Shown in pieces: positions 1 through 8,596 of a DNA stretch of 64,000 nt (the first letter of the stretch is position 1; each line of letters opens with the position of its first letter). The DNA is taken from positions 55,984 to 119,983 of the forward strand of contig NZ_JAKGSG010000041.1 of the NCBI RefSeq assembly GCF_021568775.1. The letters are read 5' to 3'. The DNA comes from Antribacter soli. GTDB taxonomy: Bacteria; Actinomycetota; Actinomycetes; Actinomycetales; Cellulomonadaceae. The translations under genes were made by a program, and so were the position numbers. The notes beneath the pieces were generated by a model. It saw nothing but the letters and a program-made list of their open reading frames with translations, was not told the origin of the DNA and searched no databases.

Positions 1-389
1 AGGGGGAACCAGCGCACCCCCTTGGCGTGGAGCCAGGGCCGCAGGTCGCCCGCGGCGAACTCGACGAAGCCCTTCGCCCACGCGTATCCGTGACGGTCCG
101 GCCCTTCGCCCCATTCGGCCCCCTCGGTGAACTGCGCGGAGCCGAGCCAGTCGGCGAAGGCGAGCTCGGCGTCGTCGTGGACGCCGACACGCCGCTGCTC
201 CGGCGAGCCCACCAGGAACAGCCCGCCGAACGACCACCAGGCCTGCCCGCCGAGCGAGGCGGCCGGCTCCTGGTCGAGGAGGAGCACGTGGTGCCCGGCA
301 GCGGTCAGCTCGGTCGCCGTCACGAGGCCGGAGAGCCCGGCCCCCACCACGATCACGTCAACGTCCTTGTTGAACCCCGCGTCAGTCAT
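1..389 (-). CDS. FAD-binding dehydrogenase (KstD-like), N-terminal part only
   Basis: The 5' end of a flavoprotein gene that runs off the left edge of the window; about 129 codons are present. The N-terminus holds a Rossmann dinucleotide-binding motif, VIVVGAGLSGLVTA, at about residues 12-25, followed by an acidic residue in LLDQEP that would bind the ADP ribose. The following GGQAWWSFGGLFLV stretch is typical of the actinobacterial FAD-binding dehydrogenases related to 3-ketosteroid delta-1-dehydrogenase and fumarate reductase flavoproteins. The substrate cannot be told from this part. The ATG has no Shine-Dalgarno sequence. A TACGCT hexamer lies six bases upstream, which suggests a leaderless mRNA. 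The gene lies 31 bases beyond the tyrA stop in the same direction. Confidence 0.8.
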   Translation of the reverse strand, partial: MTDAGFNKDVDVIVVGAGLSGLVTATELTAAGHHVLLLDQEPAASLGGQAWWSFGGLFLVGSPEQRRVGVHDDAELAFADWLGSAQFTEGAEWGEGPDRHGYAWAKGFVEFAAGDLRPWLHAKGVRWFP

Positions 390-401
390 GGGCGCAGCGT
401 A
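390..401 (-). promoter_or_regulatory. -10 element for a leaderless start
   Basis: On the minus strand TACGCT (401-396) fits the TANNNT -10 pattern and is followed by six bases and then the ATG at 389. This spacing puts the transcription start at or next to the start codon. It gives the downstream flavoprotein gene its own promoter despite lying just after tyrA. Confidence 0.45.
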
Positions 402-420
402 TCCGCCCCGGAGCCGCCGA

Positions 421-1524
421 TCAGCGCAGCACGACCTCGCCGTCGCGCACCGCGACCACGACATCACCCTTGGCGCAGCGCGCCAGCAGCATGGCCGGCC
501 AGTCCCCGTCGAGAGGAACGGTCCCGGCCGACGCCGGTCGCGCGCCCGCTTGCACCGGCCCGCCGCCCACGTCGATCGCCGTGGGACGGTCCGACGAGGG
601 CACGTCCGACGCAGGCGGCCCGGTCCCTGCCGGGGCGGGGGGACGCCACGTCTCCCGCACGACGGCCGGGCGGTCGAAGAAGTCGTGCACCGGCGCGTTC
701 GACTCGAGCGCGTCCGCGAGCGCCTCCAGGTCACGCGCCGCGAGGCGTAGCGCGGGCGCCACCCAGGTCGCGTTCTCGGTGACCATGGCCTCGGTGCGGC
801 GCGGGTCGCTCAGGGCTACCCGCGTACCGTCGCGGAACGAGCCGGCCGCCAGGCCGAGCGCCACGTCCCGCACGGGCGCGCCCGCGACGAGGGACAGCAG
901 CTCGGTCGCCAGCACGTGCGGCACGTGGGAGATCAGTGCGGCGGCCTCGTCGTGCACGTCGTCGGTCAGCACGACGGCGGTGCCGCCGAGCGGGCCGGTG
1001 ACCAGGCGCAGCACCTGCTCGAGGCGGGCGGGGTCGGTGGCGTCGGTCGCCGCACCCGGCTCGACGGTGACGATCCAGCGGGCGCCCGCCAGGAGCCGCT
1101 CGGTCGACGCCTCGAACCCGGAGCGCTCCGTGCCCGCCATGGGGTGCGCACCCACGTACCGGTCGCCGAGGCCTGCGGACTCGACGGCGCGCCGCACCGC
1201 ACCCTTGACGCTGCCGACGTCGGTCACGGTCGGGTCCCAGCCCGGGTCCTCGCCCAGCGCGACGGCCATCTCGCCTGCGACGGACCGCATGGCCCGCAGC
1301 GGCGCGGCGAGGACGACGACGTCCGGGCGCTGGGTCGCCAGCGCGGCGACGTCGTCGGCCACCGCGATGCCGATCGCGGAGGCGTCCGCGCGCGTCGCGG
1401 GCGACGGGTCCGTCGCGACCACCGCGACGCCCCGCGCCACGAGCGACCGGGCGACCGAGCCGCCGATCAGGCCGAGACCGACGACGCCGACGCTGATCCG
1501 CTCCGCCGGCCCGGCGACGCTCAC
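421..1524 (-). CDS. tyrA: prephenate dehydrogenase
   Basis: Oxidative decarboxylation of prephenate to 4-hydroxyphenylpyruvate with NAD(P)+, in tyrosine synthesis; cytosolic. The protein is about 367 residues. Residues 13-22 carry the nucleotide-binding motif GVVGLGLIGG. The HPMAG motif near residue 127, containing a conserved active-site histidine, and the SHVPH segment of the helical domain are present. A proline/glycine-rich C-terminal extension of about 60 residues follows; it does not look like an ACT domain. I chose the GTG at 1524 because it overlaps the pheA stop as GTGA; a second GTG lies one codon upstream. It is the last gene of the ACT protein-pheA-tyrA operon and is probably translationally coupled to pheA. 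Confidence 0.93.
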   Translation of the reverse strand: MSVAGPAERISVGVVGLGLIGGSVARSLVARGVAVVATDPSPATRADASAIGIAVADDVAALATQRPDVVVLAAPLRAMRSVAGEMAVALGEDPGWDPTVTDVGSVKGAVRRAVESAGLGDRYVGAHPMAGTERSGFEASTERLLAGARWIVTVEPGAATDATDPARLEQVLRLVTGPLGGTAVVLTDDVHDEAAALISHVPHVLATELLSLVAGAPVRDVALGLAAGSFRDGTRVALSDPRRTEAMVTENATWVAPALRLAARDLEALADALESNAPVHDFFDRPAVVRETWRPPAPAGTGPPASDVPSSDRPTAIDVGGGPVQAGARPASAGTVPLDGDWPAMLLARCAKGDVVVAVRDGEVVLR

Positions 1525-2516
1525 CACAGCAGGCCCCGGGCGCGCTCGTCGTCGGGCGCCGAGGCCGACACGGAGCCGACCGGGACGTGGTCCGGGTCGA
1601 GCGCGCCGTCGAGCGCGGCGTACGAGCCGGCGCCCGCGGGGAACACCCCGAGGGTCTTGAGGGAGTCGCCGGCCGCGAGGAGGTCGTCGAGCACGGCGCG
1701 GGCGCCGGGCTGCCACGGCGCCTCGTCGCACGTCACCACGAAGACGTACGTGCCCTGCTGCACCTTCAGGGGGCGCGTGATGAGGCTCGACATGTTCACG
1801 CCGCGGTCGCCGAAGGCGGCCGTGATGCGGGCCAGCACGCCCGGGCCGGTCAGCACGGGTGTGATCGCGAGCATCGTCCGCCAGGACCGCTCGCCCGCGT
1901 CCTGCGAGCGAGCCAGGTGCGCGGGCGCGTCCGCGCGCCTCGCCAGGACGAGGAACCGCGTCCGGCCGCCGCGGAAGTCCTCCACCGCGCGCGCGTACGT
2001 GTCCAGGCCGTACAGCTCTCCGCACAACCGCGGGCCGAGCGCGACGGTGTGCGGGCCGGCGTCGCGGCAGGCCGCGGCGTTCGACGTTGCGGGCACCGGC
2101 ACGAGGCCCTGGGCAGCGACGAAACGGGCGCACTGCGCGAGGCCGTGCGGGTGGGCGCTCACCTCGGTGAGCTCGCCGTGGCCCGGCCGCACGAACGCGT
2201 CGAAGGACACGTCGAGCACCACCTCGTCCACCGCGACGACGTCGGGGCTGCCCACGAGCGCGTCCAGCGACGGCACCACGTAGCCCTCGACGGAGCTCTC
2301 GATCGCGACCACGCCGACGTCGGCCGAGCCCGCAGCGACCGCGTCGTGGACGTCCTTGACCGTCGTCAGCGGGACCGCCGTGACGCCGCGCGCCGCTCCG
2401 GCGGGCTCCTCACCGGGCTGCTTGGCGTGGAGCGCCGTCCAGTCCAGCACGGCCTGGTGCGTGAAGGTGCCTTCCGGGCCGAGGTACGCCGCGGAGGTGA
2501 CGGTCACCACGCTCAT
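1521..2516 (-). CDS. pheA: prephenate dehydratase
   Basis: Converts prephenate to phenylpyruvate in phenylalanine synthesis. It is a 331-residue monofunctional enzyme without a chorismate mutase domain. The N-terminal bilobal catalytic domain begins with AYLGPEGTFTHQA at about residue 9, contains the ESSVEG motif, and closes with the conserved TRFLVL segment whose threonine is catalytic in characterised enzymes. A C-terminal ACT domain follows, with GPGVLARI and ITRPLK matching the phenylalanine-binding GALV and ESRP-type motifs, so feedback inhibition by phenylalanine is expected. Its ATG overlaps the stop of the preceding gene (ATGA), and its own stop overlaps the tyrA start, so the three genes form one coupled operon. 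Confidence 0.95.
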   Translation of the reverse strand: MSVVTVTSAAYLGPEGTFTHQAVLDWTALHAKQPGEEPAGAARGVTAVPLTTVKDVHDAVAAGSADVGVVAIESSVEGYVVPSLDALVGSPDVVAVDEVVLDVSFDAFVRPGHGELTEVSAHPHGLAQCARFVAAQGLVPVPATSNAAACRDAGPHTVALGPRLCGELYGLDTYARAVEDFRGGRTRFLVLARRADAPAHLARSQDAGERSWRTMLAITPVLTGPGVLARITAAFGDRGVNMSSLITRPLKVQQGTYVFVVTCDEAPWQPGARAVLDDLLAAGDSLKTLGVFPAGAGSYAALDGALDPDHVPVGSVSASAPDDERARGLLW

Positions 2517-3463
2517 CGCGCCCACTGCGGCGCGAGGCTCTCCGGGCCCGGCACGAACGAAGTGCCCGGCAGCACGGCGAGGGTCCGGTGCGCGATGCCG
2601 TTGTCGTCGAGCCGGGCCACGAGCTCGTCCAGCATCACCGACGTGGGGCACGAGAACGACGTGAAGAAGACGTGCGGCCCCATCTGCGACGCCTGGCTGC
2701 GCAGGTGCTGCAGGTCGATCCCGGCGTCGGCGATCAGGGCGAGCGTCGGCTGCAGCGAGCCGCGGTGGTCGTCGTACGGGCCGAACGCGAGCCACACCTG
2801 GGCGGGCTTCGTGAACGCAGGCCACGTGCGGCGCGCCTCGAGCAGCCCGTACCAGACCGGTGCGCGGCCCTGGAGTGCGGCGCTGTCCGGCAGCTCGACG
2901 AGTCCCGCAGGGACGCGCGACCGCTCGATGACCAGGGAGCCGGCCGGCCCGGCGATCAGGACCCGCTCCTCGACGGGCGTGCGGGTCGGGACCAGCCGCG
3001 GGCTCGCGCCGAGGCTGCGCAGCACCGTGCGGCAGTCGCGCATGCCGGCCTCGTCCACGATGACCTGGTCACCCTGCCCGCCGCCGGGCGGACCCACCCA
3101 CACCCACTGGTTCGGGACCGGCACCGCGCCGGTGACGATCAGCGACGACGCGCCCTCGAGGAGCGCCTGCTCCAGCTCGGGTGACGGCTGCTCGGGGTGC
3201 CCCAGGTGCACCACGGCGGCGAGGTCGTCGATGCTGGCGACGGTCGCGAGGGTGTCCGCCGTCGTGCCGAGGTCCAGCAGGTCCACCGTGTCGTCGAGCA
3301 CGCCTGCCGCGCCGGCAGGCCCGGGCGGGGCGGCGCCGCGCTGGGCGACGGCCGGGGCGGCCGGGCCGCCGTCGGGCCGCCCGGCAGGGGCGACCCCCCA
3401 GCCGGCGATGCGCGCGGCGAGCGCCGCGTGCGCGGGAGACTCGCGCTCGCTGCGTCCCAGCAT
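2513..3463 (-). CDS. ACT-domain-like protein upstream of pheA
   Basis: A 316-residue protein I cannot name. The C-terminal ~90 residues resemble an ACT regulatory domain: the segment ALIADAGIDLQHLRSQ followed by a strand and LDELVARLDDNGI matches the beta-alpha-beta pattern of PheA ACT domains. The middle (GMRDCRTVLRSLG, then VWYGLLEA) weakly recalls the second half of a prephenate dehydratase catalytic domain, but the TRFLVL and ESSVEG motifs are missing, so activity is unlikely. The N-terminal ~45 residues are Ala/Pro/Gly-rich. The first gene of the operon, it overlaps pheA by ATGA. A regulatory or structural partner of PheA is plausible, but this is inference. Confidence 0.6.
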   Translation of the reverse strand: MLGRSERESPAHAALAARIAGWGVAPAGRPDGGPAAPAVAQRGAAPPGPAGAAGVLDDTVDLLDLGTTADTLATVASIDDLAAVVHLGHPEQPSPELEQALLEGASSLIVTGAVPVPNQWVWVGPPGGGQGDQVIVDEAGMRDCRTVLRSLGASPRLVPTRTPVEERVLIAGPAGSLVIERSRVPAGLVELPDSAALQGRAPVWYGLLEARRTWPAFTKPAQVWLAFGPYDDHRGSLQPTLALIADAGIDLQHLRSQASQMGPHVFFTSFSCPTSVMLDELVARLDDNGIAHRTLAVLPGTSFVPGPESLAPQWAR

Positions 3464-3556
3464 GTCGAACCCTCTTCCGCTGTCGTCGGCCCCGCGGGCG
3501 CGGGGCCGTGTGCGCGGCGTGCCGCACCCGAATTCTCTCCCCGGCCAGGGGTACGT

Positions 3557-3594
3557 GCAGGGGGTGACCGGTTCGCGGACCGGTCACCCCCTGC
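3557..3594 (-). terminator. 16-bp perfect hairpin after the VanW gene
   Basis: A perfect inverted repeat with arms 3557-3572 and 3579-3594 and the 6-base loop TCGCGG. It lies about 45 bases downstream of the VanW-gene stop and upstream of the Phe/Tyr operon. There is no T-tract, as is common for actinobacterial terminators. Confidence 0.7.
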
Positions 3595-3637
3595 TGCGCG
3601 GCCGCCGCGGCGACCTACGGCGCGAGCCGTGCAGCCG

Positions 3638-6600
3638 TCAGCCTCCCGAGCCCACGCAGATCTTCGGGTTGTCCGGGTTGTAGGTGTGGGTGTCGGCCTC
3701 GTCCTTCACGAGCTTGCCGTCCGGCGTGTACACCTTCCGGAAGTTCGTGATGCGGAAACCCGCCTCGCCGCCCGGGTAGTTCTCGCAGCCCTCGGCCGAG
3801 CTCTGCACCGGGGTGGTGGGGACGATGTTGGTCTTCTCGCTCGCGGAGGTCTCCACCCTGAAGTGCTTCGTGCTCCAGATCTGCACGTACAGGCGGCCGT
3901 TCGCCACCCACGCCTGCATGAGCGCGCCGTACGGGGAGTCGTTCGTGAACCGCATGTCCTTCGCGCCCACGAAGATCGTGGCCTCGCGGCCGGCCGGGTA
4001 GCGCGTGAACCAGTAGCTGTGCTGGTGGTGCTCGACGTCCGTGAAGCCGGCGAAGAAGCCCGCGTTGTAGGTGGTGGTCGCCATCTGGGACAGCCCGCCG
4101 CCCACGCCGTCGGTGTGCTCACCGTTCGACACGATGCCCGAGGCGACGTAGCCGTTGGCGACCGTGATCGGCGACAACGCGTCGATCAGGGAGAACGTCT
4201 CGCCCGGCTTGACCAGCGTGCCCGTCACCATCTGCGCGCCGCGGACCAGGTTGGCCGTGCGGACCGCGTCGTTCGTCAGCGGGGTGTCGAACGAGGAGAT
4301 GACCTCCTTGACGCCGAGCGCCTCCAGCGCGGCGCGCGAGTCGGCCGGGTCCCGCTCGACCAGCTCGACGGTCGTGCTGCGCTCGTCACCGAGCGCCGCC
4401 GTCTGCACCGCCTCCGCCAAGGCGGCGGGGTCGAGCGTCGTGCCCTGCTCGCCGCCCACGATGACCGGCTGGCCGCCCTGGAACTCGAAGTGCGCCTCGT
4501 CCGGCTCTGTCAGCAGGTCGTTCGTGCGATCGACGATGGCCTCGACCAGCTTCGCGCCGTCGAACGACGGCTGGAGCGTGCCGTCCGTCGCCGCGAACGA
4601 CGCCGCACCCGCCAGTGCCGCGCTGGGCAGCTCGGGGTTCTGTCCGCCCACGGAGACCGTGACCGGGCCGGAGACGATCTGCTCCGCCTGGGCGAGCGCA
4701 GCATCTGTCTCGGCCTGGGTGATCTCCGGCTGGACCTGCTCGACCGGCAGGTCGAACGGGCCCGTCCGGCGCAGCCATTGAGACGTCAGGATCTCCTCGG
4801 CCTGCTCGGCGACGACCGTCGTGCCGGCCACCGCCGGCGTCGCCGCCGCGGCGCCGTCCGCGAACACGACCGTCCCGTCCACGGGCGCCACGGCCATGGA
4901 CTCCGTGAGCGCGGCGACGGCGGCGTCGAGCTTCTCCTGGTCGACCGCGAGGAGCAGCTCCTCCTCGCTGCCGCCGAACAGGTGCTGCCACATGCGGGCG
5001 GGGCTGAGCGAGAAGCCCGTCAGCTCGTCGACCGTCGCCTCGGCGTCGACCGCCAGGCCGCTCGCCGCCGGGTCGAGCGTCGTCGACGCCTCCCCGGCCG
5101 TCAGCTGCAGCGGCTCCACCGCGCGGGGCGCGAGCGCCTCCTGCAGGGTCTGCACCGCCTCCGGCCCGGTCTGCCCGCCGAGCGCCACGCCCACGACCGT
5201 CGTCTCGCGCGGCACCTTGTCGCCGAACGCCCAGGCCATGGTCGCGTACCCGCCCAGCAGGACGACCGCGACGACGCCCGCGTACAGCGCGATCTTGGGC
5301 GCGCGGCTCGGCGCCCCGTCGCCCGAAAGCCCGAACAGTCCCGGGCTCGCCGGGGGGACGTGCTGCGCGCCCGGCACAGCGGGCGGGCCGGGCACCGGCT
5401 GCGGGCTCCCCGATCGCGCAGCCGCGCCCGTGGTCAGCCACGGGAGCGGGATCGTGCCCGTCAGGGGGCGCACGATGCGCGGGATCGCGCCCGTGATGCG
5501 GGGCAGGAAGCCGGTGGGCGGCTTGTGGAACGGGATCTCGCTCGGCGCCGCGAGCGGCATCGAGCCCGGCAGGGCGACGGTCGGCACGTCCGGCGGCGCC
5601 ACGACGCCCACCACCGCAACCGGCGTGGCCGACGCCGGACCGGTCGCCCGGGCGGGGACGCTCGGCGCGGTGCCGGGCTCGCTGGGCGAGTGCGACGACC
5701 GGGTCTGGTCAGCGGGGTCGAAGGCGAAGACGCGCGGCCGGTAGGAGACCTTCGGGGTCGGCGCGGTCGCCGTCGGGGCGGCGAGCGTGTCCACCACCGC
5801 CTGCAGGAGCGCGACCTCGTCGGGAGCGGCGGCGGCTCCTGGGGCACCGGCGGCCGGGGCGCCTGTGGCCGGGGCCAGGCCGGCGGCCGGGGCACCGGCG
5901 GCCGGGGCGCCGGCGGCCGGGGCGCCGGTGGTCGGGGCGCCGGTGACTGAGGCCAGGCCGGCGGCCGGCACGGTCGAGGCCGGCGGGGTCGCCGCGGGTG
6001 CCGACGCGGTCGCCGCAGGCCGCTCGGGCGCCGGCGGGGACGCGGCGGCCGCGGGACGGGAAGCGGCAGGGTTCGCGGCGGACGAGCTCGTGGGCGCGAA
6101 GGTCGGCGGCACGGTCGGCGGCGTGCTCGTCGCGGGCGTGGCTGCGGCCGACGACGGTGCGGACTTCGGCGCGGCCGGACCGGAGGCCGTCGGGGCGAAC
6201 GACGGCGCCGCAGGAGCGGGCGGCGCGGCCGGTGCCGACCCGGCGGACGGCTTGTCGGCCGGAGCGGCCGGCTTGTCGGCCAGGGCGACCGGCTTGTCGG
6301 CCGGGCCGGACGCCGACGGGGCGGCGGGCGACGGGGCGGCGGGCGACGCGGCAGCGGGCGACGCGACCGGGGCGACCTGCGGTGCCGGAGTGTCCGAGGC
6401 AGCCGTCGCCGGCTTGTCGGCCGGGGCTGCTCCTGGCTCGGGGGCCGAGCTGGGCGCGGCGGTGGTCTTCGCGGGGGTGGCCTCGGACGCCGTCGTCGAC
6501 GGGGACGTGCTCGCGGGCCGCTCGCCCGGGCCGCCGTCGGCGGCGGACGCCGCGGGTGCCTCCGGTCGCGCGGGGGTCGCCCCCGGGCGGGTCGGCGAGA

Positions 6601-6760
6601 GCTTCGGCGGGAACGCCGGGGTGGGCGACGCCGTCGGCGCGGCTGCCTGCCCGGGCGCGTCGGACACCGTCGAGCCTGATGCGCTCCCGGCGGTGCTCTG
6701 GGTGGGAAGGTCCTGCGAGGTCGGCTCGAGCGCCTGCTCACGCTCGGTCGGCTGGCCCAT
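3638..6760 (-). CDS. VanW-family cell-wall protein with long low-complexity N-terminus
   Basis: A 1040-residue protein. Residues 1 to ~500 are Ala/Pro/Thr-rich with repeats such as ADKPA and GAPAAGAP, probably disordered and cytoplasmic. One transmembrane helix (IALYAGVVAVVLLGGYATMA) follows near residue 490. The extracytoplasmic part has two repeated domains of the YoaR/PG_binding_4 type and a C-terminal VanW domain (ETFSLIDALSPIT, GGGLSQMATTTYNAGF, YPAGREATIF). Such proteins are wall-associated with unknown chemistry. I chose the ATG at 6760 because GGAG lies seven bases upstream; an in-frame start 28 codons earlier lacks one. It is monocistronic and ends at a strong hairpin. The repeat tract is prone to length change. 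Confidence 0.85.
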   Translation of the reverse strand: MGQPTEREQALEPTSQDLPTQSTAGSASGSTVSDAPGQAAAPTASPTPAFPPKLSPTRPGATPARPEAPAASAADGGPGERPASTSPSTTASEATPAKTTAAPSSAPEPGAAPADKPATAASDTPAPQVAPVASPAAASPAAPSPAAPSASGPADKPVALADKPAAPADKPSAGSAPAAPPAPAAPSFAPTASGPAAPKSAPSSAAATPATSTPPTVPPTFAPTSSSAANPAASRPAAAASPPAPERPAATASAPAATPPASTVPAAGLASVTGAPTTGAPAAGAPAAGAPAAGLAPATGAPAAGAPGAAAAPDEVALLQAVVDTLAAPTATAPTPKVSYRPRVFAFDPADQTRSSHSPSEPGTAPSVPARATGPASATPVAVVGVVAPPDVPTVALPGSMPLAAPSEIPFHKPPTGFLPRITGAIPRIVRPLTGTIPLPWLTTGAAARSGSPQPVPGPPAVPGAQHVPPASPGLFGLSGDGAPSRAPKIALYAGVVAVVLLGGYATMAWAFGDKVPRETTVVGVALGGQTGPEAVQTLQEALAPRAVEPLQLTAGEASTTLDPAASGLAVDAEATVDELTGFSLSPARMWQHLFGGSEEELLLAVDQEKLDAAVAALTESMAVAPVDGTVVFADGAAAATPAVAGTTVVAEQAEEILTSQWLRRTGPFDLPVEQVQPEITQAETDAALAQAEQIVSGPVTVSVGGQNPELPSAALAGAASFAATDGTLQPSFDGAKLVEAIVDRTNDLLTEPDEAHFEFQGGQPVIVGGEQGTTLDPAALAEAVQTAALGDERSTTVELVERDPADSRAALEALGVKEVISSFDTPLTNDAVRTANLVRGAQMVTGTLVKPGETFSLIDALSPITVANGYVASGIVSNGEHTDGVGGGLSQMATTTYNAGFFAGFTDVEHHQHSYWFTRYPAGREATIFVGAKDMRFTNDSPYGALMQAWVANGRLYVQIWSTKHFRVETSASEKTNIVPTTPVQSSAEGCENYPGGEAGFRITNFRKVYTPDGKLVKDEADTHTYNPDNPKICVGSGG
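5836..5960. repeat. GC-rich coding repeat in the VanW gene
   Basis: Short tandem units of the type GGCGGCCGGGGCNCC repeat here with small variations and encode the Gly-Ala-Pro-Ala-Ala run of the VanW-family protein. A second degenerate set at about 6250-6310 encodes Ala-Asp-Lys-Pro units. Both are coding low-complexity DNA. Confidence 0.6.
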
Positions 6761-6931
6761 CGACACGCTCCGTGCGGCTTCTCGGGAACGGGCTCTCCGC
6801 ACCCCCGGGACGCTCGCCGTCGACGCCGTGACTGGCGGCGGCAAAATTCGCCCTGGCGGGAATCCTACTCACTCGCAAAGGCGGGATTCGCCGCGTTTCA
6901 CCCATCCCAGACGTGTAGGTCCTGTGCCGAT

Positions 6932-7333
6932 TCAGGGGGTCGTCGGCTCGGTGGACCTGCGCCGGACAGGCACGTCCGCGAACCACGACGACGGGGCGAA
7001 CGCGACCACCGCGAGCGTCCCGAGCCCGGCGTACGACCACACGAGGCCCAGGGTTCCCGCGGGGACGATCACGTCCCCGCCGGAGCCCGTCAACGACAGC
7101 GCCTGGACGACCACGAGCCACCCCGCACCGACCGCGAGCAACGCGCCGAGACCGCCCCACGCCCGGCTCAGCACGCCGGCCGCGGCGGTCAGCGCGAGCG
7201 CCAGGACCAGTCCTGGGTACCAGCCGTCGTCGCCGAATCGGTGCACCACCGTGCCGAGCGCGCCGACGACCGCCCCGAGGACGACCGCGAGCAGCGTGCG
7301 CACGATCACGGCGCCGAGGTTGCGGTTGCTCAT
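6932..7333 (-). CDS. small integral membrane protein, DUF6113-like
   Basis: A 133-residue, very hydrophobic protein with about four transmembrane helices (LLAVVLGAVVGALGTVV, GLVLALALTAAAGVL, GLGALLAVGAGWLVVV, LGLVWSYAGLGTLAVV) and a basic C-terminal tail. No catalytic motif is visible. The position just beyond mshB in the same direction matches the actinobacterial DUF6113 family as I remember it; that assignment is unverified. The ATG at 7333 has GGGAGG about nine bases upstream. An open frame extends further upstream but has no start signal and crosses a hairpin. That 31-bp hairpin separates it from mshB, so it probably has its own promoter. Confidence 0.6.
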   Translation of the reverse strand: MSNRNLGAVIVRTLLAVVLGAVVGALGTVVHRFGDDGWYPGLVLALALTAAAGVLSRAWGGLGALLAVGAGWLVVVQALSLTGSGGDVIVPAGTLGLVWSYAGLGTLAVVAFAPSSWFADVPVRRRSTEPTTP

Positions 7334-7430
7334 GCCCCCATCCTCCCGCATCCGGCTGGGCGTCCGCCGCACGCGATCGTGCGGGCGCCGCGGGCCGCTG
7401 ACGCCACCGACTCTCACGTGCCAGCCGGTC

Positions 7431-7507
7431 GAGTCCGCTTCGAGAACGCCATCAGGTATCGCTCCGGAGCCGGACCCGATACCTGATGGCGTTCTCGAAG
7501 CGGACTC
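7431..7507 (-). terminator. 31-bp perfect hairpin downstream of mshB
   Basis: Arms 7431-7461 and 7477-7507 are perfectly complementary over 31 bases with a 15-base loop. The structure starts 15 bases beyond the mshB stop. The stem is about twice the usual length of a rho-independent terminator and has no T-tract. Confidence 0.65.
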
Positions 7508-7521
7508 CGGACACCCAAGAG

Positions 7522-8544
7522 TCACCGCCGGACGAGGTAGGTCTCGCGCTCCATGACCGGCGCGAGCACGCCGTTGCTCAGGGCATACCAGCCCAGCAGG
7601 CCCGAATCAGGGGCTACCGACGCCGGCACGGCGGCAACGTGCTGCACCTGCGTCGCGAACGCGCGCATCGCGGCGAGCACCCGATCGAGCACGGGCCCGA
7701 CGGCGCAGCTCACCACGTCACCATCCCGCAGGAGGGCGTCGGATCCGCCGCCCGCCCCGCGAGCCGCGGAGCCCGGGAGCTCGTCCTTGGCGAACGGAGG
7801 CAGCGCCTCGTCCGGATCGGCGAGGTCCAGCCCTTCGGCGGCGGCCAGCGAGCGGGCGGCGGGGTGCGCGGCGAGGGCCCGCCGGGCGGCGCGCACCTCG
7901 TCGGCCGGCGCGACGGCCTGCAACAGCTCTGCCCCGGCCCACGGCTCTCCCGGCACGCGGCCGCCGTGGACGGCGGCCTCCGGGTCGGCCGCGAGCTCGA
8001 GCGCGCGCACGGCGACCTGGTGCGCGCGCACGTGGTCCGGGTGCCCGTACCCGCCGCCGGGCTCGTAGGTCGCGACGACCGACGGCCGTCGCTCCCGCAG
8101 CAGAGCGGCCAGGCGCCCCGCTGCCTCGTCGAGGGGGACGAGGGAGAACGCGCCGGCCGGAGCGTCCGGCGCAGGCCCGGCCACCCCGGGCGAGACCCAC
8201 GCCATCCCGGAGTCCACATACAGCGCCCCGGCACGAGACGGGCCGACGGCGCCGACGGCCGGGAGCCCGTCGAGGAACACCTGCTCCCGCACGCCGAGCT
8301 CCCGCAGTGCCCGCTCGAGCTCCGTCTCGCGGTACGCCGCGAGCGCGTCGAAGTCCCCCTCGAGGTGCCGCAGCCCCTCGGACAGCGTCCCGGGCAGCGC
8401 GAGCACCTCGCCCCGCTCCCCGCGCGTGCACGTCACGACGCACGTGGGCTTGCCGGCCGCGGCCCAGGTCGCGAGCAGCGCCCCCGTCGACAAGGTCTCG
8501 TCGTCGGGGTGCGCGTGCACCGCCACCAGCCCGCCACCCGTCAC
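7522..8544 (-). CDS. mshB: mycothiol biosynthesis deacetylase MshB
   Basis: Zn-dependent deacetylase that removes the acetyl group from GlcNAc-inositol, the second committed step of mycothiol synthesis in actinobacteria; cytosolic. The protein is 340 residues, within the family range. The LmbE/PIG-L signature AHPDDE is at about residues 11-16 and supplies His and Asp zinc ligands and the catalytic Asp. A further metal-binding His lies in the GYGHPDHVRAH segment. The GTG start at 8544 is preceded by GAGGAG. Mycothiol is the main low-molecular-weight thiol of Actinomycetota, which supports the taxonomic reading of the window. Confidence 0.9.
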   Translation of the reverse strand: MTGGGLVAVHAHPDDETLSTGALLATWAAAGKPTCVVTCTRGERGEVLALPGTLSEGLRHLEGDFDALAAYRETELERALRELGVREQVFLDGLPAVGAVGPSRAGALYVDSGMAWVSPGVAGPAPDAPAGAFSLVPLDEAAGRLAALLRERRPSVVATYEPGGGYGHPDHVRAHQVAVRALELAADPEAAVHGGRVPGEPWAGAELLQAVAPADEVRAARRALAAHPAARSLAAAEGLDLADPDEALPPFAKDELPGSAARGAGGGSDALLRDGDVVSCAVGPVLDRVLAAMRAFATQVQHVAAVPASVAPDSGLLGWYALSNGVLAPVMERETYLVRR

Positions 8545-8596
8545 GGCTTCCCACTCCTCATCGCGGACCTGCCGAGCGAGGTGCGTCGGCGTGGCG

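Noticed and set aside
3197..5950. A 917-codon open frame on the plus strand opposite the VanW gene
   Set aside because: It is an Arg/Gly-rich mirror of the real gene caused by high G/C at third positions; it has no recognisable domain or start signal. Many other long antisense frames in the window were dropped for the same reason.
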